Positions 49,014-58,223 are shown, counted from the first letter of the stretch. The stretch: DNA of 64,000 nt from Collinsella sp944321445 (GCF_030371825.1 NZ_JAUDDM010000008.1), one strand, 5' to 3'. The notes: generated from the sequence alone by a model not told the origin. Numbers and translations: made by a program.

Positions 49014-50036
49014 TTACAGCCCGCACAGCATGGTCCCGACAAACCATATCAGGGCAAGAAGAACAAGGTGGCGCGGATACTCGATGAGGACTCCGCCGCA
49101 TTCGCGCGCGAGCGAGCGCAGCAAGGTAGCCGGACGCGTTGGAGCCGCCACGACCTCGAAGTCGAGCCCCACGCGCTGTGCCAAGACGGCGCAACGGAAC
49201 ACGTGGAACTCGCTGCTCACCAGCGCGACACGGTACGGCTTGCCATCCGTTCGCTCGTTCATGATGGCCTGCGAACATATGACGTTCTCGAGCGTTGTGG
49301 TGGAGCGGCCCTCTTCCACAATCGCCGCCTCGGGCATGCCACGACGAAGCAGGTAGCGCTTCATGGCGTCCGCCTCGGTGACAACTTCATCGGAGCCCTG
49401 GCCGCCCGACGCCACGATGACACCGCACTCGTTTTGGCGCCGCCACAGGTCGTAGGCGGCATCGACCCTGCTCGCCAGCAGCGGAGACGGCTCCGTGCCG
49501 AAGACCTTCGCCCCATGCACCACGATGAAATCGAACGGCTCGGCATGGGCGATACGCCGGCGGCTATATGCAATTCGATAAGCTGCCGAGCATACGATGA
49601 AGACGACGAACACGAACGAGAGCCACAGGCCGATGAACGATAGAAGCCCGAGCACCCGGGCAGCCAGCAAAGAGGCCGCTTCCCGCACATTCGCCACAGA
49701 AAGCGCCTCCACGCCCGCCAACGCCGCCGCGACACCGAGCGTCGCCGCAGCCATCGGGTTGACGCGGCGGCTGTGCACGATGTGCGCAAACGCGCTCGCC
49801 ACGAGCACACAGGCCGCAATACCCACAAGAACGGCAGCCGCCGGTGCCATGCAGGGATGCATGAGCCCCGTAGGGACTCCGCACGCGAGCGTCACGAAAC
49901 AGCAGAACAGCGCAAGCGTCACCGGAGGGGCGATGCGGCAGAACACGCGCGAGCCCGAACGGAACGCGGACGCACCCCACACTACCAGCGCAATAGCGAG
50001 AACGCAGAGCGCTACCGCCATCGTTTCGTTTATCAC
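49014..50036 (-). CDS. YdcF-like membrane protein (DUF218)
   Basis: A 340-residue protein with four to five N-terminal membrane segments and a DUF218 (YdcF/SanA) domain in the C-terminal half: FIVVHGAKVFG, ASRVDAAYDLWRR, VIVASGGQGSDEVVTEADAMKRYL, ENVICSQAIM and VSSEFHVFRC. A final hydrophobic stretch ends the chain. DUF218 proteins bind S-adenosylmethionine or take part in envelope processes; the exact role is unknown. The upstream esterase gene ends only nine bases before its start, so they probably share a transcript. Confidence 0.87.
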   Translation of the reverse strand: MINETMAVALCVLAIALVVWGASAFRSGSRVFCRIAPPVTLALFCCFVTLACGVPTGLMHPCMAPAAAVLVGIAACVLVASAFAHIVHSRRVNPMAAATLGVAAALAGVEALSVANVREAASLLAARVLGLLSFIGLWLSFVFVVFIVCSAAYRIAYSRRRIAHAEPFDFIVVHGAKVFGTEPSPLLASRVDAAYDLWRRQNECGVIVASGGQGSDEVVTEADAMKRYLLRRGMPEAAIVEEGRSTTTLENVICSQAIMNERTDGKPYRVALVSSEFHVFRCAVLAQRVGLDFEVVAAPTRPATLLRSLARECGGVLIEYPRHLVLLALIWFVGTMLCGL

Positions 50037-50045
50037 GGGCAGCCC

Positions 50046-51002
50046 TTACGCCTCGACGATACGTTCACGCACCAGAAAGTCAAACGCGAGGTCGACCCAG
50101 GCACCCACAGCATCCTGCTGCTCGCGGTTGTCGCTACGCGTGTTGATGTTCGCCACGGAAAGGCCGTGCCCGCCGCGGTCGAACACGTGGACCTCGTGCG
50201 CCACACCCTCGCGCGCCATGGCGGCGGCGAAGTCGTAGACCTGGGCGATGGGGCAGGTACGGTCGTCGGCGGTGCCCCACACGAATGTCGGAGGCATATC
50301 GCGCGACACGTGCGTGGTGGGGCATACCTCGGCCATGAGCTCGTCTGTCGCCTCGCCGCCCATCACCATGGCGAAGTAATCATTCAAAAGGTCACGGCCG
50401 GTTTTGCCACCCGTCTTGGGAACGCGCAGGTCGATACGGGGGTCGCGCGTCTGCTCGTCGCGGACCACGCGGAAGTCGAGCACCGGGTAGCACAGGATGG
50501 CCGCGTCGGGACGCGTGTACTCCAAGCGCTCACCCGTGGTGGATGCGAACGAGCCGCTCTTCCACTGCGCCGCCAACGATGCGCAGATAAACCCGCCGGC
50601 AGAGAAGCCGACGACAATCACCTTGTTGGGGTCGACCTGCCAATCCTTCGCACGGACGCGGACAGTCGCGACCATCTTCGCCAAGTCCGCCTCGGGATGC
50701 GGGAAGGACACGTCGCCCGTGGAGCTTGTCACGTAGTTGAGCACAAAGGCCTGGAGCCCACGGTTGAGGAAGGCGAGCGCCACCGGCTCCTGCTCGTGCG
50801 GGGCGATGTTCGTGAAGCTGCCGCCGCCGCAGATGACCACCGCGGGGCGCGGGGTGTTCGCGCGCGCCGGAACGGGGTCTGCCGAGTAGGCGGTATAGGT
50901 TGCGGGATAGTCCTCGGTGGGCTCTTCGCCCCACAGGGCATGCTGTTCGACGATCATGGGTCGCACCATCCATTTCTGCTGCGTTAAGGGTTCGTTTTGC
51001 AC
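50046..51002 (-). CDS. Alpha/beta hydrolase (carboxylesterase / acyl-xylan esterase-like)
   Basis: A 318-residue serine hydrolase. It shows VICGGGSFTNIAPHEQEP (oxyanion loop), the nucleophile elbow VVGFSAGGFICA, an Asp region (PPTFVWGTADDRTCP) and the catalytic His in FDRGGHGLSVANI. The pattern resembles the esterase_BD-FAE and acetyl-xylan esterase groups that deacetylate sugars. No signal peptide. It precedes the YdcF-like gene by nine bases. Substrate uncertain. Confidence 0.86.
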   Translation of the reverse strand: MQNEPLTQQKWMVRPMIVEQHALWGEEPTEDYPATYTAYSADPVPARANTPRPAVVICGGGSFTNIAPHEQEPVALAFLNRGLQAFVLNYVTSSTGDVSFPHPEADLAKMVATVRVRAKDWQVDPNKVIVVGFSAGGFICASLAAQWKSGSFASTTGERLEYTRPDAAILCYPVLDFRVVRDEQTRDPRIDLRVPKTGGKTGRDLLNDYFAMVMGGEATDELMAEVCPTTHVSRDMPPTFVWGTADDRTCPIAQVYDFAAAMAREGVAHEVHVFDRGGHGLSVANINTRSDNREQQDAVGAWVDLAFDFLVRERIVEA

Positions 51003-51301
51003 AGAGCACGAGAACTAGGGTATACCAGCGCGCCCGGGAGGAGCGCGGCAAACCCGAGCCTCCACATCTGCACGGCGTCGACGACGGCTGCGTTCGGTTT
51101 TTCACGGCAGGTCGTCCCTTTTTCGCAGTACGCCCATCGCACAGGTTTATACCAGTGACGTGGGCAAACGTGACCGTTTGGAGAAGGCAACGCGCGCTGG
51201 CGGAGCGCTCTCTCGCGATAGACCGCCTTTGGGTATCATGACATCAAACGCCGTCACAGATACCGTCTGCGACACCCCTTTCCGAGCCCAAGGAGGCCCT
51301 T

Positions 51302-51862
51302 ATGAATCTGCTTCAGAAGATCAAGAGCACGTTCTTCTCCCCCACCGCTCCTGAGAAGCCCGAGCCTGCATCGTTCGCTACGCGCGCCGACACCATCTAT
51401 GCGCCCATCTCCGGCGTACTCGTGAGCGTCCAGGAGATCAACGACGAGGTCATCGCCTCGGGCCTGCTGGGCGACGGCTACGGCATCATCCCCGTGGGCA
51501 ACACCATCTATGCGCCCGCGAACGGCCGTGTGAGCACGGTCACCGTCACCAACCACGCCGTGGGCATCATGACCGACACGGGCATTGAGGTCCTCATCCA
51601 CGTGGGCATCGACACCGTGAAGATGGAGGGCAAGGGCTTCGTGCGCCACGTTGAGGCCAACGACGTCGTCACCGCCGGCACGCCGCTGCTCTCGTTCGAC
51701 CCGGAGGCCATCAAGGCCGCTGGTCACGAGGACATGGTGACCGTTGTCATCACCAATCCCCAGCACTTCTGCAAGATCGATCACGTGGGCTCCTCGAACA
51801 CCATGCTCGCCGGCCGCCCGCTGGTGAAGATCGGCGACGCGCTGCTGGTCACCCGCTCGTAG
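51302..51862 (+). CDS. crr: PTS glucose-type EIIA component
   Basis: Soluble EIIA of the glucose/sucrose PTS family, carrying the phosphoryl group from HPr to sugar-specific permeases. The 186-residue protein has IYAPISGVLVSV, the GYGIIPVGNTIYAPANG motif, and the phospho-acceptor His in VLIHVGIDTVKMEGKGF. The N-terminal 25 residues are an amphipathic extension (NLLQKIKSTFF). No EIIB or EIIC is beside it, so it may serve several permeases and act in carbon regulation. An AAGGAGG site precedes the ATG; a terminator follows. Confidence 0.93.
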   Translation: MNLLQKIKSTFFSPTAPEKPEPASFATRADTIYAPISGVLVSVQEINDEVIASGLLGDGYGIIPVGNTIYAPANGRVSTVTVTNHAVGIMTDTGIEVLIHVGIDTVKMEGKGFVRHVEANDVVTAGTPLLSFDPEAIKAAGHEDMVTVVITNPQHFCKIDHVGSSNTMLAGRPLVKIGDALLVTRS

Positions 51863-51887
51863 CGCATAGCTCCAACGCAGCATTCCC

Positions 51888-51917
51888 AAAGCCGCCCGCC
51901 AGCCGGGCGGCTTTTTT
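51888..51917 (+). terminator. Rho-independent terminator of the EIIA gene
   Basis: Stem AAAGCCGCCCG/CGGGCGGCTTT with a six-base T-tract. Confidence 0.92.
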
Positions 51918-51923
51918 GTGGAG

Positions 51924-52290
51924 TGTCCTCTCCGGGGACGGGGGTGCCAGGGGACATTTTGTCCCCTCCTGGGACAGGCCTGCGGCGAGAGACGGACGAG
52001 GGGCATTGCGCACGGGCGCCCCTGACCGTTCTGTGCGCTTCCGGCCAGTCGGGCTCAGTTGTGAGTGCTTTTGGCCAACGAAACCCCGGAATATCCTCGA
52101 AAATGTTGGCCGAAAGCGCACAGAACGGGCGGCGGTTGGCCGGAAGCGCACACAACGCACGTGGGACAGCAGATAGGCTATTCCGTCCCAAAACCGAGGC
52201 CTGTCCCAAGGGAGGACAAAATGTCCCCTACGACCCCCGTCCCCACAGGAGACAAAATGTCCCCTGGCACCCCCGTCCCCGGAGAGGACA
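51924..52290. mobile_element. Non-coding element with 40-base perfect terminal inverted repeats and nested repeats
   Basis: Arms 51924-51963 and 52251-52290 are perfect inverted copies (starting TGTCCTCTCCGGGGACGGGG). Inside is a further inverted set: GGGACAGGCCT near 51970 against AGGCCTGTCCC near 52196. A core motif (TTCTGTGCGCTTCCGGCCA and relatives) occurs in both directions at about 52028-52048, 52100-52128 and 52136-52155. It fills most of the 524 bases between EIIA and the aldo/keto reductase. No coding frame of note. Confidence 0.75.
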
Positions 52291-52386
52291 TGCGTTCGCG
52301 GAAAAGCGGGGGCCGCTGGTCCTTAACGGACATGACAGGGGTACAAGTCCATCAACTGGGAAAACCACGCACACGGAGGGGACACC

Positions 52387-53517
52387 ATGGCAGACTACAC
52401 CCTGGAAAGCATCGGCAAGCTCGGCTTCGGCCTCATGCGCCTGCCCAAAAATGACGACGTCATCGACATCGAGCAGACCAAGCAGATGGTCGACATGCTC
52501 CTCGATGCCGGCTTCACCTACTTCGACACCGCCTGGGCGTACAAGGGCAGCGAGGACGCCATCCGCCAGGCGCTCGTAGAGCGCTACCCGCGCGACAGCT
52601 ACCAGCTGGCGACGAAATGCGCCGCATGGATCGACTGCAAGACGCGCGACGACGCCATCGCTCAGTTCGAGACGTCGCTTGAGCGTACCGGCGCTGGCTA
52701 CTTCGACTTCTACCTGCTGCACAACCTGGGCGAGCACCGCACCGAGAAGTTCGACGACTTCGGTCTGTGGGATTGGATTCTGGAACAGAAGGCCGCCGGC
52801 AAGATCAAGCACGCCGGCTTCAGCTTCCACTCCACACCCGAAGAGCTCGACGAGCTGCTCACCGCGCACCCCGAGATGGAATTCGTGCAGCTGCAGATTA
52901 ACTACGCCGACTGGGAGAACCCGTCGGTGCAGTCGCGCGGCTGCTACGAGGTCGCTCGCGCCCACAACAAGCCCGTGGTGATCATGGAGCCCGTCAAGGG
53001 CGGTATGCTCGCCAACCCGCCTGAGAGCGTGGCGCGCGTGTTGAAAGAAGCAGAGCCGGATTCGTCGGCTGCGAGCTGGGCCATCCGCTTCGCCGCAAGC
53101 CTGCCGGGCGTCATCACCGTGCTTTCCGGTATGAGCAACATCGAGCAGATGGCCGACAACCTCTCGTTCATGAAGGGCTTCACGGGCCTTTCCGACGCCG
53201 AGCAGGCAACGCTCGACCGCGCGCGCGAGGAGCTCGCCAAGATTCCGCTCATCCCCTGCACTGCCTGCAATTACTGCGCCAAGGTGTGCCCCATGGGCGT
53301 CGGCATCTCAGGCACCTTCATGGCCATGAACATGCTCACGCTCTATGGTGACCTCAAGAAAGCACAAGACGAAGAAAAGTGGCTGGTGAGCGAACACAAC
53401 CGCAAGCGCGCGACCTCGTGCATCAAGTGCAGCGCCTGCGAGCAGGCGTGCCCGCAGCACATCAAAATTCGCGATGAACTCGTGCGCTGCGCCGAGGCGT
53501 TGGGAATCGAAGAATAG
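52387..53517 (+). CDS. Aldo/keto reductase with C-terminal ferredoxin domain
   Basis: A 376-residue oxidoreductase. Residues 1-280 form the aldo/keto reductase barrel (GLMRLPKNDD...YFDTAWAYKGSEDAI, the catalytic Tyr in WAYKG; KIKHAGFSFHS; NYADWENP; PVKGGMLAN). Residues about 295-376 carry two 4Fe-4S type clusters (CTACNYCAKVCPMG and CIKCSACEQACPQH). This class is frequent in anaerobes and is thought to use ferredoxin or internal clusters rather than NADPH alone. Substrate unknown. An ACGGAGGGG site precedes the ATG. Confidence 0.92.
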   Translation: MADYTLESIGKLGFGLMRLPKNDDVIDIEQTKQMVDMLLDAGFTYFDTAWAYKGSEDAIRQALVERYPRDSYQLATKCAAWIDCKTRDDAIAQFETSLERTGAGYFDFYLLHNLGEHRTEKFDDFGLWDWILEQKAAGKIKHAGFSFHSTPEELDELLTAHPEMEFVQLQINYADWENPSVQSRGCYEVARAHNKPVVIMEPVKGGMLANPPESVARVLKEAEPDSSAASWAIRFAASLPGVITVLSGMSNIEQMADNLSFMKGFTGLSDAEQATLDRAREELAKIPLIPCTACNYCAKVCPMGVGISGTFMAMNMLTLYGDLKKAQDEEKWLVSEHNRKRATSCIKCSACEQACPQHIKIRDELVRCAEALGIEE

Positions 53518-53595
53518 CGCCAGCGGTCCATACGGACCGATAAGCGGCTAGATGTGGCCGAGGGGGTACACTGTGCGTAGCGGAAGGGAGACCCC

Positions 53596-55539
53596 ATGGA
53601 ACGAACCACTGCGCGCACAGTGGAACCCACTCGACGCGCACCGCGGCAGGCGCATGCTCGCACAGAGCGGCAACATCGCAAGCACGCCCGCCCCGCAAAC
53701 CCGAGGCGCATCAAGGCAATCGACGGGCTGAAAGGGCTCGCCATCGCTGCTGTCGTGCTCTATCACCTGCGGCCGACGCCACTGCCGGGTGGTTTTCTGG
53801 GCGTAACGCTCTTTTTCGTCATCAGCGGCTTTCTGATTACGCAAAGCATCGAGCGCGAGCTTGCCCGCACGAGGCGCTTCTCTTACGGGCGTTACCTGGT
53901 CAAACGCATCGCGCGCCTGCTGCCACCCGTTTTGGTGGTCATCGTCTTCACGGCCATTGCCACCTATATCGCAAGCCCAAGCCTGCTGCCTAAAGTCCAG
54001 TCGGACGCCTTCCCCGCCGCACTGTTCTTCCTCAACTGGTCCTATATCTTCCGTGACGTGCCGTATTTCGCCGCTGCGGGCCTGCCTTCGCCGCTCACGC
54101 ACCTGTGGTACCTGGGTGTGCTCATGCAGTTCTATGTGTTCTGGCCTGCCATTGTGATCGGTGTGCACCGCGCGTGCCACTCGCGCAAGCAGGCCATGGG
54201 CGTGTGCGCCGCACTGGCCCTCGCGTCGATGTTGGCTATGGCGCTGCTGTACGATCCGTCCGGCGATACGGCACGGGTGTACTACGGAACCGACACGCGC
54301 TTGGCCGAACTTGCGATGGGCGCGCTCACCGCCCTTGCGCTCTCCCAGCTCAAGGGCCTGATGCGCGCCATCGATCGCGCCGGCGGCCCGCGCCCCATGG
54401 CATTGGGGACTCTGCCCCTGTTCGGTGCGATGTGCCTCGCATTGCTGTTGGTGGGCTTCTTGTTCGCCAGCGGCGAGTCGTTCCTCATGTATCGCGGAGG
54501 ATACGCCGCAGCGGCCGCCATCTCGGCCATCCTGCTTATCACCGTTCAGATTCCCGGTGACATTCTGGGCAGAATCTTGGCGCTTCCCCCTTTCACCTAC
54601 CTGGGTTCGCGCTCGCTTTCGATCTACCTGGTCCACTACCCCATGCTCATCCTCATGAACCCCGCGACGCGGACCACTGCGCTCGCTTGGTGGGAGCAAG
54701 CATTGCAAGTGGTGGCGGTGCTCGTCGTCGCAGAAGCGTTCTACCGCATCGTTGAGGCGCCGTGCGCGCAGCTCGGCTCGGCGCGGAGAGGTCATGCGGT
54801 ACGCAAGCGCGGAACGGCGCCGGTACGCATTCCGCTCGTGCTCGCCGCCGCAGGAGCCGTAGCCGTGACGACGCTCAACCTCCCGCTCGACTGGAACGGC
54901 ATCGCGCAAAGCAGGGCGGTCGCCCTGCGTCCCGAGCTTGCCGCCCAAGCAGACGGTGATAAGCAGGCTCCCGCCGCAGACGCCGAGAAACAAACCGGCC
55001 CCATCGCCGAGAAGGTTCCCGAGAACCTCCCCTGGAAAGACTGGACGTATGACGAGAAAACCGGCACGTGCGACGCCGACGTCCTCATCATCGGTGACTC
55101 CGTGACCGAGATGGCGATTCCCTCCATCATGGAGCTGCTGCCCAACGCCTACGTCGACGGCAAGGTAAGCCGCCAGCTCTACGTTGGCCAAGACGTGTAT
55201 GCGGAAGACGTCGCCGCGGGCCACGACGCGAGCACGGTCATCTATGCGCTGGGCGGCAACGGGCTCATCCGCAACGAATCCCAAGTGCAAACGCTCATCG
55301 ACTCCGTCGAGGGCAAGCCGCTCTACTTCATGACCATCCGCTGCCCGCTGCCCCTGCAGGACGCAAACAACGAGATCCTCCGGCGCTATGCGGCGGAAAA
55401 CCCCAACGTGGGCATCATCGATTGGCACGGTGCGACCGAAGGGCACGACGAGTATCTGGTGGACGATGGCCAGCACCTGACCCAAGCGGGTTGCAAGGCG
55501 TTCGCTCAGCTAATATTCCAGGCGCTGTGCGTGAAGTAG
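53596..55539 (+). CDS. Acyltransferase 3 with SGNH domain (OatA-like)
   Basis: A 647-residue membrane acyltransferase. After a basic, disordered N-terminus (1-45), the acyltransferase-3 domain with about 10-11 spans follows (IDGLKGLAIAAVVLYHLRPTPLPGG, LTHLWYLGVLMQFYVFWP; catalytic His in the VVLYHL motif). The linker at about 435-485 is Ala/Gln rich. The C-terminal SGNH hydrolase-like domain is extracytoplasmic (DVLIIGDSVTEMAIPS with the active Ser; DGQHLTQAG with the Asp/His pair). The architecture is that of peptidoglycan O-acetyltransferase OatA, so O-acetylation of cell wall or surface glycan is likely. It begins 78 bases after the aldo/keto reductase. Confidence 0.9.
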   Translation: MERTTARTVEPTRRAPRQAHARTERQHRKHARPANPRRIKAIDGLKGLAIAAVVLYHLRPTPLPGGFLGVTLFFVISGFLITQSIERELARTRRFSYGRYLVKRIARLLPPVLVVIVFTAIATYIASPSLLPKVQSDAFPAALFFLNWSYIFRDVPYFAAAGLPSPLTHLWYLGVLMQFYVFWPAIVIGVHRACHSRKQAMGVCAALALASMLAMALLYDPSGDTARVYYGTDTRLAELAMGALTALALSQLKGLMRAIDRAGGPRPMALGTLPLFGAMCLALLLVGFLFASGESFLMYRGGYAAAAAISAILLITVQIPGDILGRILALPPFTYLGSRSLSIYLVHYPMLILMNPATRTTALAWWEQALQVVAVLVVAEAFYRIVEAPCAQLGSARRGHAVRKRGTAPVRIPLVLAAAGAVAVTTLNLPLDWNGIAQSRAVALRPELAAQADGDKQAPAADAEKQTGPIAEKVPENLPWKDWTYDEKTGTCDADVLIIGDSVTEMAIPSIMELLPNAYVDGKVSRQLYVGQDVYAEDVAAGHDASTVIYALGGNGLIRNESQVQTLIDSVEGKPLYFMTIRCPLPLQDANNEILRRYAAENPNVGIIDWHGATEGHDEYLVDDGQHLTQAGCKAFAQLIFQALCVK

Positions 55540-55705
55540 CACGACGAATCTGGCAGGTCCGGGCATTTGCGCCAGCACCGCGCGCTCAATTTGAATTACG
55601 AGGGTTTGCACGGATGCGCCGGGCGGTTCGCGTTCGCTGCTATCATGGTGTGCGGTCCAACAGGCGCGGGGCGTGCGGCCCCGATACATATGAGTAGGAG
55701 ACGCG

Positions 55706-57109
55706 ATGAATCGCACCAAGATCGCCCAGCTGTATGCCGACGCCGAGGCGCTCGGCGGCAGCCGTGTCACCGTTGCGGGATGGGTGAAGTCCGTCCGCGA
55801 CATGAAGAACTTCGGATTCGTCACCATCAATGACGGCAGCTGCTTCCGCGACCTGCAAGTCGTCATGAACCGCGACGACCTCGCCAACTACGATGAGATC
55901 GCGCATCAGAACGTGTCCGCCGCGCTCATCTGCACCGGCACCGTCAAGCTCACGCCCGATGCGCCGCAGCCCTTCGAACTCACCGCCGAGACCATCGAGG
56001 TCGAGGGCCCCTCTGCCCCCGACTACCCGCTGCAGAAGAAGCGCGCCACCGTCGAGTTCCTGCGCACCCAGCAGCACCTGCGCCCGCGCACGAACCTCTT
56101 CCGTGCCGTGTTCCGCATCCGCTCCGTGGCTGCCGCGGCTATCCACCGCTTCTTCCAGGACCGCGGCTTCGTGTACGTGAACACGCCCATCATCACCACC
56201 TCCGACTGCGAGGGCGCCGGCGAGATGTTCCGCGTGACCACGTTCGACCCCGCGCATGCGCCCCTGACGGATGCCGGTGAGGTCGATTGGAGCCAGGACT
56301 TCTTCGGCAAGGCAGCCTCGCTTACCGTGTCCGGCCAGCTCAACGCCGAGAATTTCGCCATGGCGTTCGGCGACGTGTACACCTTCGGCCCGACCTTCCG
56401 CGCCGAGAACTCCAACACCACGCGCCACGCCGCCGAGTTTTGGATGATTGAGCCCGAGATCGCCTTCGCCGACCTCGCCGACGACATGGACCTTGCCGAG
56501 GACATGCTCAAGTACGTCATCAACGACGTCATGGAAACGTGCCCCGATGAGCTGAACATGCTCAACAAGTTCGTTGACAAGGGCCTCATCGCACGCCTGA
56601 CGCACGTCGCTACCTCCGACTTCGCCCGCGTGACCTACACCGAAGCCATCGAGATCCTGGAGGCCGCGGTCGCCGCCGGCCACACGTTCGAGTACCCCGT
56701 GAGCTGGGGCATCGATTTGCAGACCGAGCATGAGCGCTTCCTCACCGAAGAGCACTTCAAGTGCCCGACCTTCGTGACCGACTACCCCGCCGAGATCAAG
56801 GCGTTCTACATGCGCCTGAACGATGACGGCAAGACCGTCGCCGCCGCCGACTGCCTCGTGCCCGGCATCGGCGAGATCATCGGCGGCTCCCAGCGCGAAG
56901 AGCGCCTCGATGTGCTCGAGCGCCGCATCGCCGAACTCGGCATGGACGCGAGCCAGTACAAGTACTACCTGGACCTTCGTCGCTTTGGCACCTGCAAGCA
57001 CGCGGGCTTCGGCCTGGGCTTCGAGCGCCTCGTGATGTACCTCACCGGCGTGGGCAATATCCGCGACGTCATCCCTCACCCGCGCACCGTGGGCAACGCG
57101 GAGTTCTAA
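55706..57109 (+). CDS. asnS: Asparaginyl-tRNA synthetase
   Basis: Class IIb aminoacyl-tRNA synthetase attaching Asn to tRNA(Asn). Length 467 is normal. N-terminal OB-fold anticodon-binding domain (VTVAGWVKSVRDMKNFGFVTINDGS), motif 1 around FFQDRGFVYVNTPIITTSDCEGAGEMF, motif 2 FRAENSNTTRHAAEFWMIEPE, and motif 3 GFGLGFERLVMYLTG. The start follows GTAGGAGAC. Single-gene unit with a strong terminator. Confidence 0.97.
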   Translation: MNRTKIAQLYADAEALGGSRVTVAGWVKSVRDMKNFGFVTINDGSCFRDLQVVMNRDDLANYDEIAHQNVSAALICTGTVKLTPDAPQPFELTAETIEVEGPSAPDYPLQKKRATVEFLRTQQHLRPRTNLFRAVFRIRSVAAAAIHRFFQDRGFVYVNTPIITTSDCEGAGEMFRVTTFDPAHAPLTDAGEVDWSQDFFGKAASLTVSGQLNAENFAMAFGDVYTFGPTFRAENSNTTRHAAEFWMIEPEIAFADLADDMDLAEDMLKYVINDVMETCPDELNMLNKFVDKGLIARLTHVATSDFARVTYTEAIEILEAAVAAGHTFEYPVSWGIDLQTEHERFLTEEHFKCPTFVTDYPAEIKAFYMRLNDDGKTVAAADCLVPGIGEIIGGSQREERLDVLERRIAELGMDASQYKYYLDLRRFGTCKHAGFGLGFERLVMYLTGVGNIRDVIPHPRTVGNAEF

Positions 57110-57140
57110 CTGCAAGTTTGGGAATAGGCGCCCAACTTTC

Positions 57141-57173
57141 AAGGCCGGCGCACCGAAAGGTGCCGGCCTTTTT
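57141..57173 (+). terminator. Rho-independent terminator of asnS
   Basis: Stem AAGGCCGGC/GCCGGCCTT (GAAA loop) followed by TTTTT. Confidence 0.92.
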
Positions 57174-57353
57174 CATGCGAAGCCGTTCGGCAGGCAAAAT
57201 CGGTCCGTCCGCCGAACGGCTTTTTCTTCATTCGGCACTCCCGATACCCCTGAACTGCTGTGTTGGGATTATCGAGCCCCCTGTTGGACGGTTGTTTGAT
57301 TCCCCCTGCTAGGCTTGCCGCACGACAAGCCCCTCGTTAGGCAGGAGGATTCT

Positions 57354-57476
57354 ATGGTCACATACCAATCTGATAACCCCACCGCGGCTGGAATCGTCGA
57401 CAAACCGCCCGCTGCTCCCAGAGTTGAAGATTGTAGCCCACAGGCTACAATTGGAGGCAAGGATGTACGAGGTTGA
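57354..57476 (+). CDS. Possible 40-residue leader peptide of the toxin-antitoxin operon
   Basis: Short frame with a very good ribosome binding site (GGCAGGAGG, five bases before the ATG). The peptide MVTYQSDNPTAAGIVDKPPA... resembles no known protein. Its stop (57474-57476) lies 11 codons' distance inside the toxin gene start region, that is, translation runs through the operator palindrome and past the toxin start. It may be a leader that couples or limits toxin translation, or a remnant gene. Confidence 0.4.
   Translation: MVTYQSDNPTAAGIVDKPPAAPRVEDCSPQATIGGKDVRG
57430..57451. promoter_or_regulatory. Palindrome before the toxin gene
   Basis: ATTGTAGCC CACA GGCTACAAT, perfect 9-base arms, ending 11 bases before the toxin ATG. 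It may be the toxin-antitoxin operator, or an RNA stem that controls access to the GGAGG site. Confidence 0.6.
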
Positions 57477-57786
57477 ACAAACCGATGCGTTCGGTCGATG
57501 GGAAATGAGTATCAAGGACAAAAGGGCGCGCCTAGCAATCCACAAACGCATCCGAGACATTGCGGCAACTGGTCAGCTTCTTGGTGACTGGAAAAGCGTT
57601 GGAGACGGGGTATTCGAACTGAGATTCCACAGCGGTCCCGGATATCGCGTTTATCTCGCACGCAGAGGCTTCAGGCTGATCTTGCTTCTCATGGGTGGAA
57701 CGAAACAGAGTCAGCAACGGGACATCACCTATGCCAAGCAACTGTGGAATCGCTGGAAGGAGCAACATGGGAGTCGAATTTTCTAA
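57463..57786 (+). CDS. RelE/ParE-superfamily toxin (HI1419 type)
   Basis: A 107-residue type II toxin, presumed mRNA interferase, of the addiction module killer group. The fold is indicated by YEVEQTDAFGRWEMSIKDKRARLAIHKRIRDIAATGQLLGDWKSVGDGVFELRFHSGPGYRVYLARRG, with the Arg-rich and GYRVY segments of the active face. The ATG at 57463 follows GGAGGCAAGG. The antitoxin gene begins 20 bases before its stop, a translationally coupled toxin-first layout as in HI1419/HI1420 and HigBA. Confidence 0.88.
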   Translation: MYEVEQTDAFGRWEMSIKDKRARLAIHKRIRDIAATGQLLGDWKSVGDGVFELRFHSGPGYRVYLARRGFRLILLLMGGTKQSQQRDITYAKQLWNRWKEQHGSRIF

Positions 57787-58171
57787 ATACGATGTTGCCG
57801 ACTACATTCGCGACCAGGATGACGCGGCCGCGTATCTTGACCTCATGGCGCACGATAATGATCCCAAATCATTTTTGGAGGCCTTGGGCGACACGGCGCG
57901 CGCGTATAGCATGCACAAGATTGCGACTGAAGCTGGCGTGTCTCGCGAGAGCCTGTACCGCTCGCTGAGCCGCGAGGGAAACCCGCGGTTCTCAACCATC
58001 GTCAAAGTGCTGGACGCCATGGGGCTCGCGTTTTGCGTAGTCACCAAAGAGCAGCTCCGTCAAGAAGCCGAGGAGCGGGAAGCGCGCTGGCAAGCTGAAC
58101 ATCCCCATGCCTTCGACGACGAGCCTACCGAGGATGAAGAGGAAGCGGAAAGCCAGATTGGACGCCTCTAA
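57767..58171 (+). CDS. HI1420-type antitoxin (XRE-like DNA-binding protein)
   Basis: Antitoxin partner, 134 residues. The central helix-turn-helix is visible (MHKIATEAGVSRESLYRSLSREGNPRFSTIVKVLDAMGLAF), the typical addiction-module antidote form. The N-terminus (VEFSKYDVADYIRDQDDAAAYLDLMAHDND) matches this antitoxin group. The C-terminus is acidic. It overlaps the toxin by 20 bases and has GGAAGGAGCAAC as ribosome binding site. Probably represses the operon at the palindrome upstream. Confidence 0.9.
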   Translation: MGVEFSKYDVADYIRDQDDAAAYLDLMAHDNDPKSFLEALGDTARAYSMHKIATEAGVSRESLYRSLSREGNPRFSTIVKVLDAMGLAFCVVTKEQLRQEAEEREARWQAEHPHAFDDEPTEDEEEAESQIGRL

Positions 58172-58182
58172 ACCTTTGACGT

Positions 58183-58223
58183 CCCCGTGCGTCGAAGCTC
58201 CTGGGGTGATTCGACGCACGGGG
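58183..58223 (+). terminator. Hairpin after the toxin-antitoxin operon
   Basis: Perfect 14-base stem CCCCGTGCGTCGAA/TTCGACGCACGGGG beginning 12 bases after the antitoxin stop. No T-tract; may stabilise the mRNA or terminate weakly. Confidence 0.55.

Noticed and set aside
53548..55485. Long minus-strand frame opposite the acyltransferase
   Set aside because: No ribosome binding site and a biased composition; the plus-strand protein has full acyltransferase-3 and SGNH motifs.
55643..57142. Minus-strand frame of 499 codons opposite asnS
   Set aside because: Shadow of a highly biased housekeeping gene.
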